Shown: one piece after another, positions 12,244 through 23,285 of the stretch
How the letters are laid out: every line of letters begins with the position of its first letter
How positions within the stretch are numbered: the first letter of the stretch is position 1
NCBI GenBank assembly: GCA_963971425.1
Contig: OZ020519.1
Location: 14,152,028-14,216,027 of the forward strand
Length of the DNA: 64,000 bases
Direction: 5' to 3'
From: Bryoerythrophyllum caledonicum
Lineage: Eukaryota; Streptophyta; Bryopsida; Pottiales; Pottiaceae
Notes under the pieces: model-generated
Told to the model about the DNA's origin: nothing
Database searches by the model: none
The model's input: only the letters and a program-made list of their open reading frames with translations
Translations under genes and position numbers: made by a program

Positions 12244-13804
12244 TCATCTGATATGAAACGCTTTCGCAGCGCCGAAGACGCGCGCGATTCCCTCGTCGCG
12301 CTCCAAGTTGGCAACTGCTTTCTCCACCACTACGTCCTCGCACACGCTGTCCCTACCGAGAACGCCATGGAAGTGGATCACGCGCGCCTCCGACGCGTTC
12401 ACGTCCGCCCCGCCCTCGAACGGAACCGCGGCCTGGTGCACGCCCCCGATGACCGTGTACCGCGTGTTCGCGACCCACTTGCGGCGCCCGTGGGACATGA
12501 GGCACAGCCAGGGGTCCGGGTCGCCGTGGGTGCACTCCGGGCGCTTGTCGTGCCGGAGCATCCGCTCAACGGGGTAGCGGTGGTGGGGCGTGGCAGGTGC
12601 GCAGCGCATGAAGTCCGCGGGGATGCTGCCGAATGTCACCCACGGACGGTCGCTATGCTTGTGGAGCAGCGTGTCGACCGTCTCGGGCGGTGTGATCTGG
12701 AAAAAATACAGTGGATATTCGTTGTTAGAACATGTCGATTCTTAACGTGACCACGTTCTCTGATCATATTCACCATCAGATCATATACTTACCTGCAAAA
12801 ACTCGTCGAAATCGAAGACAAAGACGTGGTCTGCAAGGTTGCGAGCTCGGAACAGGCAGTCTTGGATGAACAGGAGTTGGTGGTGATACCAGGCCGGGTA
12901 CACTTTCTCGTTATCCTCGCCGCTGTGATCCGTTATGATGAGACGCCCCGCGTCGAGAAACTCCTGGAGAAGGTATCGATCGCCGTCCTTGAGTCCTCCG
13001 ACGTTGTAGAAGAAGAAGAGCGCGTCGCCGTTCCATATGTAGTTGTGGTACACCATCCACGCTTTGACCCATTCACCATTCAGGTGGGTGTGCATCGGAG
13101 GCCCACAAAACGCATACTTGTACGGCTTCTGAAATCAAAACTAATGTCAGCTTAGAGATCAGCAACCACATTGAAAGACCATGCAGCTAGCAACCACTTA
13201 CCTGTAGTGAAGGATTGGCAAACGCCTTCAGGTCCTCACCCTGGCGCTCCTCAAAAACCACAGCCGGAGCGGTTTTGTCGTACCGATGGTACGTCAGCGA
13301 GACGCGAATGACGAGCTCCCCGCCACGCCCGTCCACTCCCACATCCTCACCGAAAGTGCAGTTCACAATGGCCGGAACATACGTCACGCCATTCTCATCG
13401 AACTTAACATAAATCATGCTCGCCTGAGTAGACACAACTACATCAGAGTGCCATTCACAGGTGTGCACCACTCTTCTTTCGTCTCTATCAAGCGGCACTT
13501 TGGAGGAGATCCCCACCACGAAGAAGGCGTTGAGGGAGACGCGGTAGGTGCTGTACTTGATGAAGGCGTAGTGGGGGATGGACGTTGGCTGAAATGTGTG
13601 TTGGAGGACTAATTTTTTGGGAAAGGACACTCTTGACTGTGATGAGAGTATGGACGTGATGCGGTTTGCATTGTAGGAATTGAAGGTTGAAAGAGGGATT
13701 TGGAGGAGGATTGCGAGGAAGAGTGAGAGCAAGATCACTCCGAGAGGACTCTCTATGGGGACTCTGAATGGCTTGCCGGGTTTGATCCCTGGATTCTTCG
13801 CCAT
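12244..13804 (-). CDS. GT92 (DUF23) glycosyltransferase, proximal copy
   Basis: Three exons on the minus strand, 13202-13804, 12793-13128 and 12244-12696, all in phase 0 with GT/AG sites, encode about 463 residues. Residues ~18-40 (VILLSLFLAILLQIPLSTF) form a signal anchor, so a type II Golgi protein is expected. The middle exon carries the GT92 core: KYAFCGPPMHTHLNGEW, WMVYHNYIWNGDALFFFY and the DXD-type metal/nucleotide-sugar motif in FDFDEF. The last exon holds HHRYPVERM and GRRKWVANTRYTV. Plant GT92 proteins include beta-1,4-galactan synthases, so pectic galactan synthesis is the best guess; activity is not proven by sequence. It lies tail-to-tail with the GT106 gene. A near-identical paralogue is at 54203-55768. 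Confidence 0.88.
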
Positions 13805-16532
13805 TGTGGCTCAATGACTTCACGAGTCTACATTCGATCTGAGGCTGCTTATCGATTAAGCGATCAGCCTAGATTATGGGAATGTTACAAGCGAAAAAGG
13901 AGTTCTCTTTCAAGATCGAATCGTAATACATGTAAAGCATCCTAGGTTCTGCAGAGTAACCAAGTCCACAACAAAAATCTGATCAGCTCCAAGTACTTGG
14001 CTCTGTTAACTTCTGCTACACACTCCTCAGCTACATGCTTGAAGCGTGTCAGTCTCAGCACTACTAACATCTCTTCATGAACGCCTGCAAGACGGTGCTA
14101 AGGAAATACAAGACAGAAGGGAGACAATGACTGTGGGACTGGTGAAGCTTATTAAATGACCCTGCAAGTGATGGACCATGCAGCTTACGAGGGGTACCAA
14201 CTTGGAATCGGAGGACGTCGTGGTTCTTGGCGCCCCCCCACAACGGACAAGTTGAGCAGTGCACGGGCGTGCGTGCAAATATGAAATAATAAAACATCAA
14301 ATTCTCAGCACAAATAGCTAAAAGAATTACTATTTGAACCGAAGTGGTTTGTAGGTGACAGTAGGTGCACAATAGGTAGTAGGGTTTGCAGGTAACAGAA
14401 GGTGCACATTACTACAGGTTTTATACAAGTTTGCAGCAGCTTCTCTCGCTTTCATTTGCGGCTCTCTCTCGAGGTAATAAGTTCCCCTTGATTATATGCA
14501 CCAACTTCCCCCACATGTGTTGGTTTCTCTATTCCCTTGTTTTTCTCGATGCAGACATTTTGGTGCTTCAACAAGAGGCGTGCAACAATTTTATTTGGTG
14601 CCTATAATAAATGCCGACGGTGATGCTTTAACAGGTAGAATCTACATTAGCTATGCAAAATCTGCAACCACATACCCGGGGCAGGCCACGGATGTCCTGG
14701 TGCAACAGTAGAAGCAGAACGACGGCTGGCTTGTTGGCATCACGAACACTCTCGAGCTGGCGTTGACAATGAGTGTGCATGTTTTCCTTCGATTTTCTCT
14801 GTAAGTATCGTGGCCGGGGAATGAGACGTTTCCTAAATTCCGTCACTTTGCCCCTTGAGAATCAAACAATCGATGAATTTCTTCTAGGAGATTTTGATAC
14901 ATGAGAGGTGTCCCGTGGAACTTTGAAATGTTATACCAACTATTTCATTTGCTAGCTTTGATGTCAAATTTTTCAAAATATCGAGCGCCTTGGAAGTAAT
15001 TTGTGAAATGACCTTCTCTCGCTCGATTTGAGGAGCATCTTAGGGTTCAGAATGATGTAGATTGTTACGCGTAGTTTTGCCTCTACTGTCCAGTCGGATA
15101 ATCAATTGTAGTTGTGGTCAATAAAGATAATACTAAAGTAGACATGATATGTCAAATCGTTTATTTGCGAGCAACATCAATAGGACGTTGTAGAAAATAG
15201 ACACTACATTACAATCTCGCCTCTTTAGATTCTTGCACTGGACGTTTTTGAGGCGTGCCAGGATGTGTTGTATAGATACTGACGGGTGTTTGATCGTGTG
15301 CAGTTTTTGAAGGACGGCATCGCCAAGCTAAACATTCTTTAATTCTTATGGTTTTGCCATCACTCTTTTGACCCTAATTGTAAAGTTTTCTACTTATCCT
15401 CTTACTAAAAGCCAGGTACGTAATTTCTTGCACTCTAGCAATTTTTTTGTTTTTCTTTATGTTTTTCTCTTTTATCGAGTCTTTTTTTTGGCATATTGGA
15501 ACAAGGTAGCAGCTTAGCTTGAGACAATCTGTTTGTGAAGTTTAGAAGTGAAAAAATGTACGCAAAGAGCGAGATTTCTTTTGCTTAGCCTCTACTCGTG
15601 TGAATGCGAGGAGATGTTGAATACCAATGGGTCCTGAGACTCCTGCTATTGCTTTGTACTTTTATTGTATTCCTGAACTTTGCTTTCCTACATAGCTTAA
15701 CTTTTGGACTTTGGTGCTCGAACATGACGGTGCTCCTTCTCTGGGATAGGCGGACACTGTCGCTTACTTTGTGCTACCGGTGCTCTTGGTCGCTTCACAG
15801 TATGTCTCCATACAGATGATGCAGTCAGCTACTGCAGTACATATCACAACTTGCTGACATTGGATATATCCGGCAATATGAATGATTGTTTGAAAATTCA
15901 AAGTTCAAATGTATGTTTGATCGATAGGGCCTTTGTCCTGATTCAACAAAGTTCAACACATCAGAGTATGGAATCCTTCAACTTAATATTTACAGTTCAA
16001 GATGCTGGTTCGAACGTGAGCTAGTTTAGAGAGTGAAGTGTCCTCACAAAGCAGCACCTTGAGTTGTTGTTGTTGGTGGTGTTGGTGCATGTAGGAGGAG
16101 TCTACTTCTTCCCATATATTTTTTCTGACAGACTAAGGCAATGAGTATTCCTTTAGGTGGGTCAGAGCTAGGGACCTCGCAACTGAGCTGGTGAGGGGAT
16201 ACTTGAAGCTGTAGCAATTGCAGCAGTGAGAGTATTCCTACTACGATGTTCACTATTTAAGGGGAGGAGAGAGGTGGTGGTACTGGTTGTATTGACAGTC
16301 TTGTTTCACTGTCGGTCATGATCTCCATTTGTCTGTATAGTACAATGCCAGCTATTTCATTTTCTTCTACCTAGGGCTATGGAATGCCAACGAAACACAA
16401 CAAGATTGCTTTGTTTTGAGTCAAGGGTTTGCTCTGCCAGTCGAGTGCAACATAAGAAACACTGATTGTTTTTTTATGGTTGATCTTGTTCATTGTTACA
16501 TATGACATTGTAGCTTTGTATATCTATACTTT
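13805..16532. other. Intergenic region, nothing recognised beyond duplicated flank
   Basis: The first ~430 bp (to about 14240) is the 5' flank of the GT92 gene and is shared with 55769-56010, for example around GACGTCGTGGTTC. From 14240 to 16532 I see only short, biased reading frames without splice structure or conserved motifs, plus a TTG/GTTGTTG-rich patch near 16060. I support no gene, RNA or mobile element here. Confidence 0.5.
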
Positions 16533-17998
16533 TTGATTCTTTCCATCTTAACAATGGAAGAACATGGAACTCGAATGCAAAGTTTACAAGGAGTGAGTAC
16601 TTTACCTATATGTCAAGAAGTGGTCGATTGGATGATCATTGATTCGGAACTTAATGGTGAGCACTTGCTGCCATCTAGGACGGTAAGGGCATTTCTAGAG
16701 TACTTTAGAGGTAAGGAGAAAGCCAACAACCAGAAGGCTATGCGATGGAGGGCAGCTCAAGATCAAATTTTACAACCTGGTAATGAGCTTGATTTGTCTT
16801 ACAAGCATCTAATTAGACCCCAACTTGGTGTTGTAGCTCAACACGCTAGAAAAGCTATGAGGGGAAGGGGTAGAAAATGATCTGAGTGGGTTTCTTGGTT
16901 GTATGTGCGATTATTATTAGAGTTTGAAAGGTTGAAATCAGCTGGTTTGAAGTTATCATCTTCAATTTTGCAAAGACTAGCAAAATTTGAAATTGCCAAT
17001 TCCACAAATAGATTCAATAGTAACTATTGCAACCCTAGAGATGGAGGTTTGATTCTTGATAAGATTAATGCGAGGTGGATGCAAACATTTATGGATTTGA
17101 ATGGAATAGTGGTGCGTCAACAGACTGGACGTTTGTCATGTAGTCCCGCAAAAGAGTTGCACATTGAAATGTGCGCAGCTTTCCATTTAGGATTCTTATG
17201 TAGAGGATTCACATTAGGGACTTTTCATGAGGATTTCATGGAAAATATGGACAAGACGCACTTTGTTATTATTTATGACAATGGAAAGACTTGGTTTTCG
17301 AGGGGAGACCCAAGTGAAGTACACAGATGTAGTTTCTGGAGGAGAAAAGGTGACTATGATAGTGAGGATCACTGGCGGCCGTCAAGCAAAGATTTCAACA
17401 CCCATGCTCATATTCACGGAGAAGAATTGCACTTATCCAATTCAAAATGTGCCTGATGACGTGCTTGGAGTTCTCGTACAGCTCCCAGAGGATAGATTGA
17501 TTCTCAGCTTCTACCTAAATCCTTCTCTGAGCGTAGAGCCTATCAATCTGACAGCCAAGGAAGACTGAAGCATGTTTGGGTGTACAAATATAGTGCTCAT
17601 AATTTGACTCCTCAGTTATCTAGAGTTCTTGAAAGAATGCATACAACTCTTTCTTATTTACCGCCTAACACTATACACTTGGTGCAGCCTGCTGATACAT
17701 TAAAATCTCCAAAATTAAAGATAGTTGGAATTCACTATGGAAAGAAAAGAAGATGGAGCTTATAGAAAATGGAGATTGGTAGAACGATGAAAGGTTTGGA
17801 GGAGGTTGATATGTGTTGCAAAACCCTAGAGAGGGGTTTTTCTTAGAATTGGCCACACAAAGTGTTCGACACGTGAATGCACAACGGGATCACCGAGGTA
17901 TTTCATATGCCCGTAAAGGCGTGATTAGATGTGGATTAGCCCTTGACATAGATGGTCAATGGAAAATCTCGCAATTGTTTCCCAATCTGCAAGAATAA
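16533..17998 (+). pseudogene. Pogo/Tc1-type (DDE_1) transposase relic
   Basis: Translated pieces read in order like a pogo-like DDE transposase. An N-terminal helix-turn-helix-like part (16533-17220) includes WRAAQDQILQPGNELDLSYK. It is followed by ENMDKTHFVI (first catalytic Asp), a core with YTDVVSGGEKVTMIVRITGG, and the third block LPPNTIHLVQPAD. The frame is broken by an in-frame TGA at 16878-16880, a frameshift near 17290 and more breaks after 17560. The block that should contain the second catalytic Asp (V-D-N-type) reads VYKYSAHN, so that residue is also lost. The C-terminal VRHVNAQRDHRGISYARKG is retained near 17855. No flanking TIRs or TA duplication were identified. Inactive. Confidence 0.7.
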
Positions 17999-19208
17999 TT
18001 CGTAAACATAGCAACCATTTTGATGGCAAACCAGTCTCCGCACATCTGCATTAAAGGTGAAGATGGAGACTACAACTTTTGGAGGTAGCTGTTTCTTTCC
18101 ATTTCTTAAAGTTTTCATGAATCTATTGATTTCAGCAATTAATTGACATTATTGTGGTTGGTTGTGTGTTTTAGTGTGAGTTATAGAATCTGAATTTATG
18201 CGGAACTAATTCTACGGGCATATGAAATACACTTCATCTGTGTATGTCAGCATTTGGGCACATGTTTTTCCTGTTAAGTTTCATTCTGGAGGCTGTATGA
18301 ATCTATAAATCTTCTCCGGTTTTGAATGATTCTTCTATTGGATGTGTGCAAAAGTTGCATTCGCTTTTCCCGACAATCCTGATAAGGCTGCTTGACTGGT
18401 GGTCGATGGAGAGTCAAGGTGAGAGGTGTATTCTATAATGTTGGAAGTGGGAGTGAAAGTGTTTGACAAAATAATTAATTCACGCTCTTGCGCCAAAGAA
18501 TGTCAACATTGAAGACGATTGAGTCGTTGGATGAGCTCAATTTTGAAGGCGGTTCTGTGATTGTTATCACAACAGAGAATGTAGGCAATATAAGTTGGGA
18601 GCTTGGATCAAGAGTTGCCATGCCTGCATACAAATTGCATACAAATTTTTTATATGAAAAATATCATGCATTCGGAGAATCTGTACAAATTTAAAATTGT
18701 TTTGGTGTTTTCTCTTGTAGTGAGTACACCTTGTAAAAACTTATCCACATCAATAGCCGTGTCATTTGTTTTCAAACAAGCCACACTATTTCTCTTGGAC
18801 ATGATTTGATGTGGATGGAAAATTCAATTGGACCACTTTAATTTGCGTTTAATGAAATTAGTGTAGGAAATTCCAAATAGTCTAGTCTACACTAAATTCA
18901 CAGAACGGTGTAGTTAGAACTTAGTTGAGGTTATAGTTAGCTAATGTTATAAGTTAGTGGCAATATAACTTAGCAGAGGTATAAATTATAGGAGGGATGA
19001 GTGTATCTTGGATGCGGAGCCCATTCTTGGCTATTCTTTTGAAGTATTCTTTCGATCTTCTTTCATTGTCTTTGGAGTGGTGCGCCTCTCTGTCATACTG
19101 TTGGTTTATTCAGTTCTTGCAAGTTCTAGGTTCCACTTGTGTCAACTTATTTCTTAAGGTCCAAAATGTGGCTCTAGACAATTACCTTCAGTTGCTCAAG
19201 GAGTGGCA
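17999..19208. other. Non-coding, nothing recognised
   Basis: Short AT-rich reading frames only. An imperfect inverted pair AAATTAGTGTAG / CTACACTAAATT occurs near 18855-18895. I cannot tie it to an element. Confidence 0.45.
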
Positions 19209-19300
19209 AAAGCTAGGGGATTGCTATTTTGCGTGCCTAGAGCGGTGAGCGGTGAGCCTAGAGCCAAAAAAATTAAATTTGTTTAGGGAGTTTTTTAGAA
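19209..19300. repeat. Left flank duplication and terminal tandem repeats of the giant MULE
   Basis: AAAGCTAGG (19209-19217) is the proposed target duplication. The terminus GGATTGCTATTTTG follows, then two GAGCGGTGAGC units between CCTAGAGC motifs. The partner at 47940-48043 has the same order inverted, with more GTGAGCG units and AAAGCTATG outside. Confidence 0.55.
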
Positions 19301-19659
19301 AAATTAAAGGGTTAGAATATATTTTCTAAATTTAGTAAAAAAAGTGGCTCCTAATGCCGTGAAAAGAGGTTGCTAAAAACCTAGGGATAGACATAGAAGG
19401 ATGTGAATCCATGTACGGAGGGAGTCATTGAAACTAGCCACGAATGACCAATTCAAAGTGAACTTACAAATGACTTGAAGAATTGAAATGAAAATTAACA
19501 TTGCGAAGATTTATTCTTGTGGTACAGGATTTATGACATCTTATGCTATGCCCTTATAGTTCTCGGACTTCTTCTAGTAGTATTCGGTTCTGTATATAAT
19601 AAATTACCAGGTATTGTTTTTGATCTCAAATATTTGTTGCTATTGATTTGATTAGATAT

Positions 19660-20465
19660 GGGTGAGGAAGCGATGTACAAAAATAACTGCCAATTTTGGA
19701 TGAAAACCGGTGGCTCTTGGAGTTACACCGTTTTTTTAAAACAAAAGTGAAATGTAATATATTGTTGAAATGCCATTGTGGATACCTACGCAATGTACTG
19801 TTTAAGAAGCAAAACCTGAATGACTTGTTTCGTCTCATTCCAGCTAAAACTAGGAGCATGCATAAACACATCAACATCGGGATCTAAACCGCAGACAATG
19901 TTGAGGACAAAGTAGAGGTGCTTACAATACATCCATTGTGCGCGTTTGCCAAGGGACTTGTTAGACATGTCTTTGAAAGATGGGCAATCACAACTTGGGA
20001 ACTGACCAATTGAAACCAAATACGTGGAGACGTTGGAAATACTTCTGGACTCAAGCTCAGAATGCATCCTAGAGTTGGTCGCAGCACCATAAGAATCTTG
20101 CAAATTTTGCCAACCACCGACAGTGTAGAGGCGCAGCTGTTATGATCTTTTATAGTCGGTGCATGTGGTTTTCAACGGATATTCTTTCCATACCTCCTAG
20201 TGGGATGCTCTAATGGGTTCATGGACGGAGGATATTCCTCCAAGTCCACAGGAGCAGAAACGTCACATAACAACTTCCTTGGGGACAACTCTAAGCGCTC
20301 AGCGCCGCGGAATCCAGCGTTTTCAAGAGCTAATATTTTCTTACTGGATAATTCGTGCTCATCTTGATGGGCCATACATCTGGATTTCAAGTTTAGACAA
20401 TATCCACTTCCTTCGACTACCTTTCGCGCAACGCTCAATGTCGTCATCGCTAAAGAAGAACTGCA
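19660..20465 (-). pseudogene. MULE transposase, C-terminal part (SWIM zinc finger)
   Basis: This is the 3' half of the transposase gene whose 5' half is at 36838-39848; the CACTA element separates them. Directly after the insertion point the minus strand reads MQFFFSDDDIERCAKG. A frameshift follows near 20350, then LSSKKILALENAGFRG. Further on, YLVSIGQFPSCDCPSFKD continues to a CKH about 20 residues later. That C-x-C...C-x-H spacing is a SWIM zinc finger, the usual C-terminal DNA-binding module of MULE/FAR1-type transposases. The reading frame is broken by the insertion and by internal shifts. It once acted in the nucleus to bind and cut the element ends. Confidence 0.7.
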
Positions 20466-20824
20466 CACTACAAGAAAATCAGCCCAATGTGATTGGATGT
20501 GACTAAGCGCATATGACTGAGTAGTCACCTCAGTCATTGGTTTAGTCTAAAATCAGTCCTAAGAGGGTCCAGTCATGCACTAGTCATATATGTAGTCATA
20601 TTTTTGAGGACCTGGGTGGGAACGGTGTCGTGTTGTAAATTAATATATTGTGTGAAAACATTAAAGATGTTGCTTTGGACATCGGATAGAATATGAGGAG
20701 AAAGATACAAAAGGTTGAGGTCGTGGAGAAATCCACGGTTTGGTTCAATGGGGGATAACCGGAGCTTATTAGTATAACTTGGAAGCTTGCATCTTGTCAC
20801 TGTAGCTCAGGGAAGCGTAGGTGG

Positions 20825-20995
20825 CCGGTTGGCTGCTTATTTCCTGCTTTCACTAGCAAGTACCAAGTTGCAACTATCCAGGCCGTTCAACGAGTTTGAT
20901 AAAGCTCGAACCCGGAACCGACAGGCAACAATCAACGGACCTTGACAGCCAACCAAGTCCGCAACTTGGCGACCATTAGTGGACTTAAGGCGGCT
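20825..20995 (-). repeat. tRNA-like segment in the solo LTR
   Basis: On the minus strand GGGTTCGAGCTTT resembles a tRNA B box, preceded ~40 bp upstream by a TTGGCTGTCAAGG stretch that could be an A box. The full LTRs carry a similar antisense segment at the same relative place (about 25425-25510 and 34120-34205). It is not a functional tRNA gene: no acceptor stem or anticodon arm can be drawn. It may derive from an old SINE captured by the LTR, or act as an internal promoter-like module. Confidence 0.35.
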
Positions 20996-21137
20996 TTATA
21001 CAACTGTTGAGGGACTGTACAATGTCGCGACCTTGTCCTTTAGCCAGATCTTTTGATGCGGGCAACTTTTAGTTTAAATAGAATTATTTATGGCTATTTG
21101 AGTAATTCAGTGAAGGCAAGCTTCTTAAAGAAGTTAC

Positions 21138-21156
21138 TGAGAGATATAAAAAGGAA
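21138..21156 (+). promoter_or_regulatory. Possible TATA box of the solo LTR
   Basis: GAGATATAAAAAGGAAG lies about 75 bp upstream of the ATG of the LTR ORF (21222), a plausible core promoter position. This is inference from motif and position. Confidence 0.4.
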
Positions 21157-21221
21157 GATAGTTTCTTTGCCTCACATGTTTTGCTTCAAGCCAATAGCTT
21201 GGATTGCTTAGAGTTGATAGT

Positions 21222-21644
21222 ATGGATTCTCAAGACCCAGATGAGTGGGAGTTGTCGTTATCACAATTACCGGAGGATCCGTTTCAATCTTCTCAGCCAT
21301 CAACTTCCAGACGGCGAGTGCAAGATGAAGCGGGGCCTTCCGAGCGTCGTGTTCAACCACGTCCAGATCCAAGTCTGCGGCAATTTGCATTTGTGAATCT
21401 ACAACCGGACGCGAGAGCTCTAGTGATTGTATTGGAGGCTGAAGCTTCATTGACGGGTGGCCGTCAGATGGTGTTTGAAGGGTGTTTTGAAAATACCAAT
21501 GAAGGCCAAATGGTGAGTCGCTTTTCTAATGAGATGGGCCATCGTCTTTGGCTTCGAGGGCCGTTGACTTACTTAAGCGATGAACGGAGAGCGAGTTATG
21601 TTTCTGCGGTGCTCCGTCAAATTCTAGAGTTTTTATTCGGTTAA
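21222..21644 (+). CDS. LTR-encoded ORF protein, diverged family member
   Basis: A 140-codon ORF starts at ATG 21222 and lies wholly inside the solo LTR. It aligns along its length with the 152-residue ORF in the young Ty3 LTRs. Shared blocks are LSLSQLP near the N-terminus, a Pro/Arg-rich middle (EAGPSERRVQPRP against EVGPSRPPKQPRV), NLQPDARALVIVLE against NLQQDARALVILLQ, and a C-terminal amphipathic region (GHRLWLRGPL... LRQILEFLF against GHQRWLEGPI... LQRILKFLQ). No signal peptide, membrane segment, zinc knuckle or known domain is visible. Function unknown. Conservation of an open frame in a solo LTR while the flanking LTR DNA has diverged argues that it was under selection in the parent elements. 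Confidence 0.75.
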   Translation: MDSQDPDEWELSLSQLPEDPFQSSQPSTSRRRVQDEAGPSERRVQPRPDPSLRQFAFVNLQPDARALVIVLEAEASLTGGRQMVFEGCFENTNEGQMVSRFSNEMGHRLWLRGPLTYLSDERRASYVSAVLRQILEFLFG

Positions 21645-22199
21645 ATAAAAGTAGAATCCATTCAGTTGTTAATATAAGAGTTTGTTATGTGTTTATGTTT
21701 ATGTTAGATCAAGATCCAAGAAAGAAAAAGAAAAGAAACTAAGAAAAGGTTTGACCGTCTTAGAATTCTTTTGGAACTTCACCTTTTGAAGCCCAATGGT
21801 TGGGGTTTCTTTCCTATCTTATCTTGATAGACTTTAGAGTGCTTTTGGAGGTTAACCAATAGGCTTTAGATGCCCATGTGGCTTAGACGTGGGCTGATGT
21901 GGAAGGATAAGGGGGGGCGACTCTCTTTTCTTCTTGGTGTGTGTTTTTGGTGTGTAGAGAGTGCTGTGAGAAAATTCCCGAGAAGGAAATCGGGCGGTGT
22001 GTACTCGTTTTTCATGAGAATGTTATGAAAGTTTGTGAAGTTGTTCCTTGTAAAGTTGCGCTTCTTTGAGCGGTGTTTTTGTTCAATTTGAAGTTCATAC
22101 GCAAAAGTTATGAGAGATTGAGTGAGGAGTAGTTGGCCGCTACCCAATTAGAGGAGCAGCAACTTCGGGCCTTCACCACGGCTTCGATACTTTGTGTTC

Positions 22200-22640
22200 G
22201 GACTTGAAATTTGAGAGAAGCATTCCTCATTGTATTAGCTTTTTAAGAAGCTATCACTCGACTCATTTAGATGCGCTATGAAAAAGTTATAGCCATCTAA
22301 GTAGAGGAGAGTTCTGCCGTCTTGGAAGTGGGGAGGCGTGAGTTTTAAGCTTACACAACTTTTAGTGAGTAGATTAGTTTGAAGTGAAATTTAGAGAAGT
22401 TGTAGCTTATTAAATTAGCTTTCTATAAAGCTATTATACGGCTCATTTAGAATAGTAATATAGAAGTTATAGCCGCCGAAGTTGGAGAGGGTTTGCTGCC
22501 ATCGACATAAGAAGGCACAAACTTTGAACCTCCATAACTTTTAGAAGGTAGTTTAGAATAACCTGAGATTTTAGAGGGTATTAGCTTATTGCACCAGCTT
22601 TCCAAAAAGCTATAGCAGTTGGCATTTGGCGGCTCAAATC
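22200..22640. repeat. Tandem hairpin repeats in the solo LTR
   Basis: Three degenerate units about 175-195 bp apart share an AGCTTT(N)AAGCTAT hairpin (near 22227, 22422 and 22598) followed by CTCATTTAG- or GGCTC-type sequence and AAGTTATAGCC. The full LTR has the same hairpins near 26955 and 27130. They may be RNA structures in the U3/R region or relics of internal duplication. Confidence 0.55.
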
Positions 22641-22714
22641 ATCTGTGGCATCGATCGGAAGCTCGCAGCTAGTGTGGACAAGAACTTTGGGAGGTCTTTT
22701 GTGTTTTTGAACAC

Positions 22715-22905
22715 TTCAAGACTTGAAGATAAGAAGACATGAAGACTTGAAGATAAGAAGACTAGAAGACTCGCGTATTGTGGCTTGTGGCTTGTTATTC
22801 CTAGCCGGTTTTGGAGGCTCGTTGTCTTTATTTGTTATTCCCAGCCGGTTTTGGAGGCTAGTTGTCTTTCAATTCTGCTTCGTAAACTTTGTTGCGGCGA
22901 AGTGG
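22715..22905. repeat. GAAGA-rich tract and 40-bp direct repeat in the solo LTR
   Basis: A purine-rich tract of GACTTGAAGATAAGAAGA-like units spans 22722-22770. Next come two copies of a ~45-bp unit containing TTGTTATTCC, AGCCGGTTTTGGAGGCT and GTTGTCTTT (22792-22870). In the full Ty3 LTR the corresponding place holds a GTATAC-rich tract instead, so this zone evolves fast. Confidence 0.6.
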
Positions 22906-23285
22906 GGTTAATGGCCCACACGGTCGTGTTTATGTTGTTCCCACCGGTGAGGCGCGATTGCTGGTCACCGTGGGTTTGAAGTTTAGGAGCCAATCTTTCG
23001 GACGGTCAGCTCGTGGTTTGGCTGTCCCGTTTTACCCGTCCGAGGCCGTGGTTTCTTATCACCTACCCTTACCCTTAACCCTTTAGAGCCATCACAGGAT
23101 AGGCCAATGGGGAGGAGTTTGAAGATTGAAGATTGAAGAATGAAGATTAAAGATTTGAAGACAAGAGGATTTGGTGGTCAAGACTAGAGATTTATTTGGA
23201 GACAATCTTTGTTCTTAAACAATTTCTAGCAGCAGCTAGGATCTCCGCGATTTCCCAAAGAAAAACTCTCGCTACTCGACAACGG

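Larger units (their letters stand above)
20626..23281 (+). mobile_element. Solo LTR of a Ty3 family with an ORF in its LTR
   Basis: This 2,656-bp segment begins TGTCGTGTTGTAAAT and ends TACTCGACA, the same termini (TGTCG...CGACA) as the full Ty3 element at 25146-36285. It is flanked by a 4-bp duplication ACGG (20622-20625 and 23282-23285). It shares the order of parts with the full LTR: a TTCGAACCCGG-type tRNA-like box, a TATA region, a conserved ORF (21222-21644) and AGCTTT...AAGCT hairpin repeats. At DNA level it is strongly diverged, so it represents an older relative. Internal sequence is missing, consistent with LTR-LTR recombination. Confidence 0.85.
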
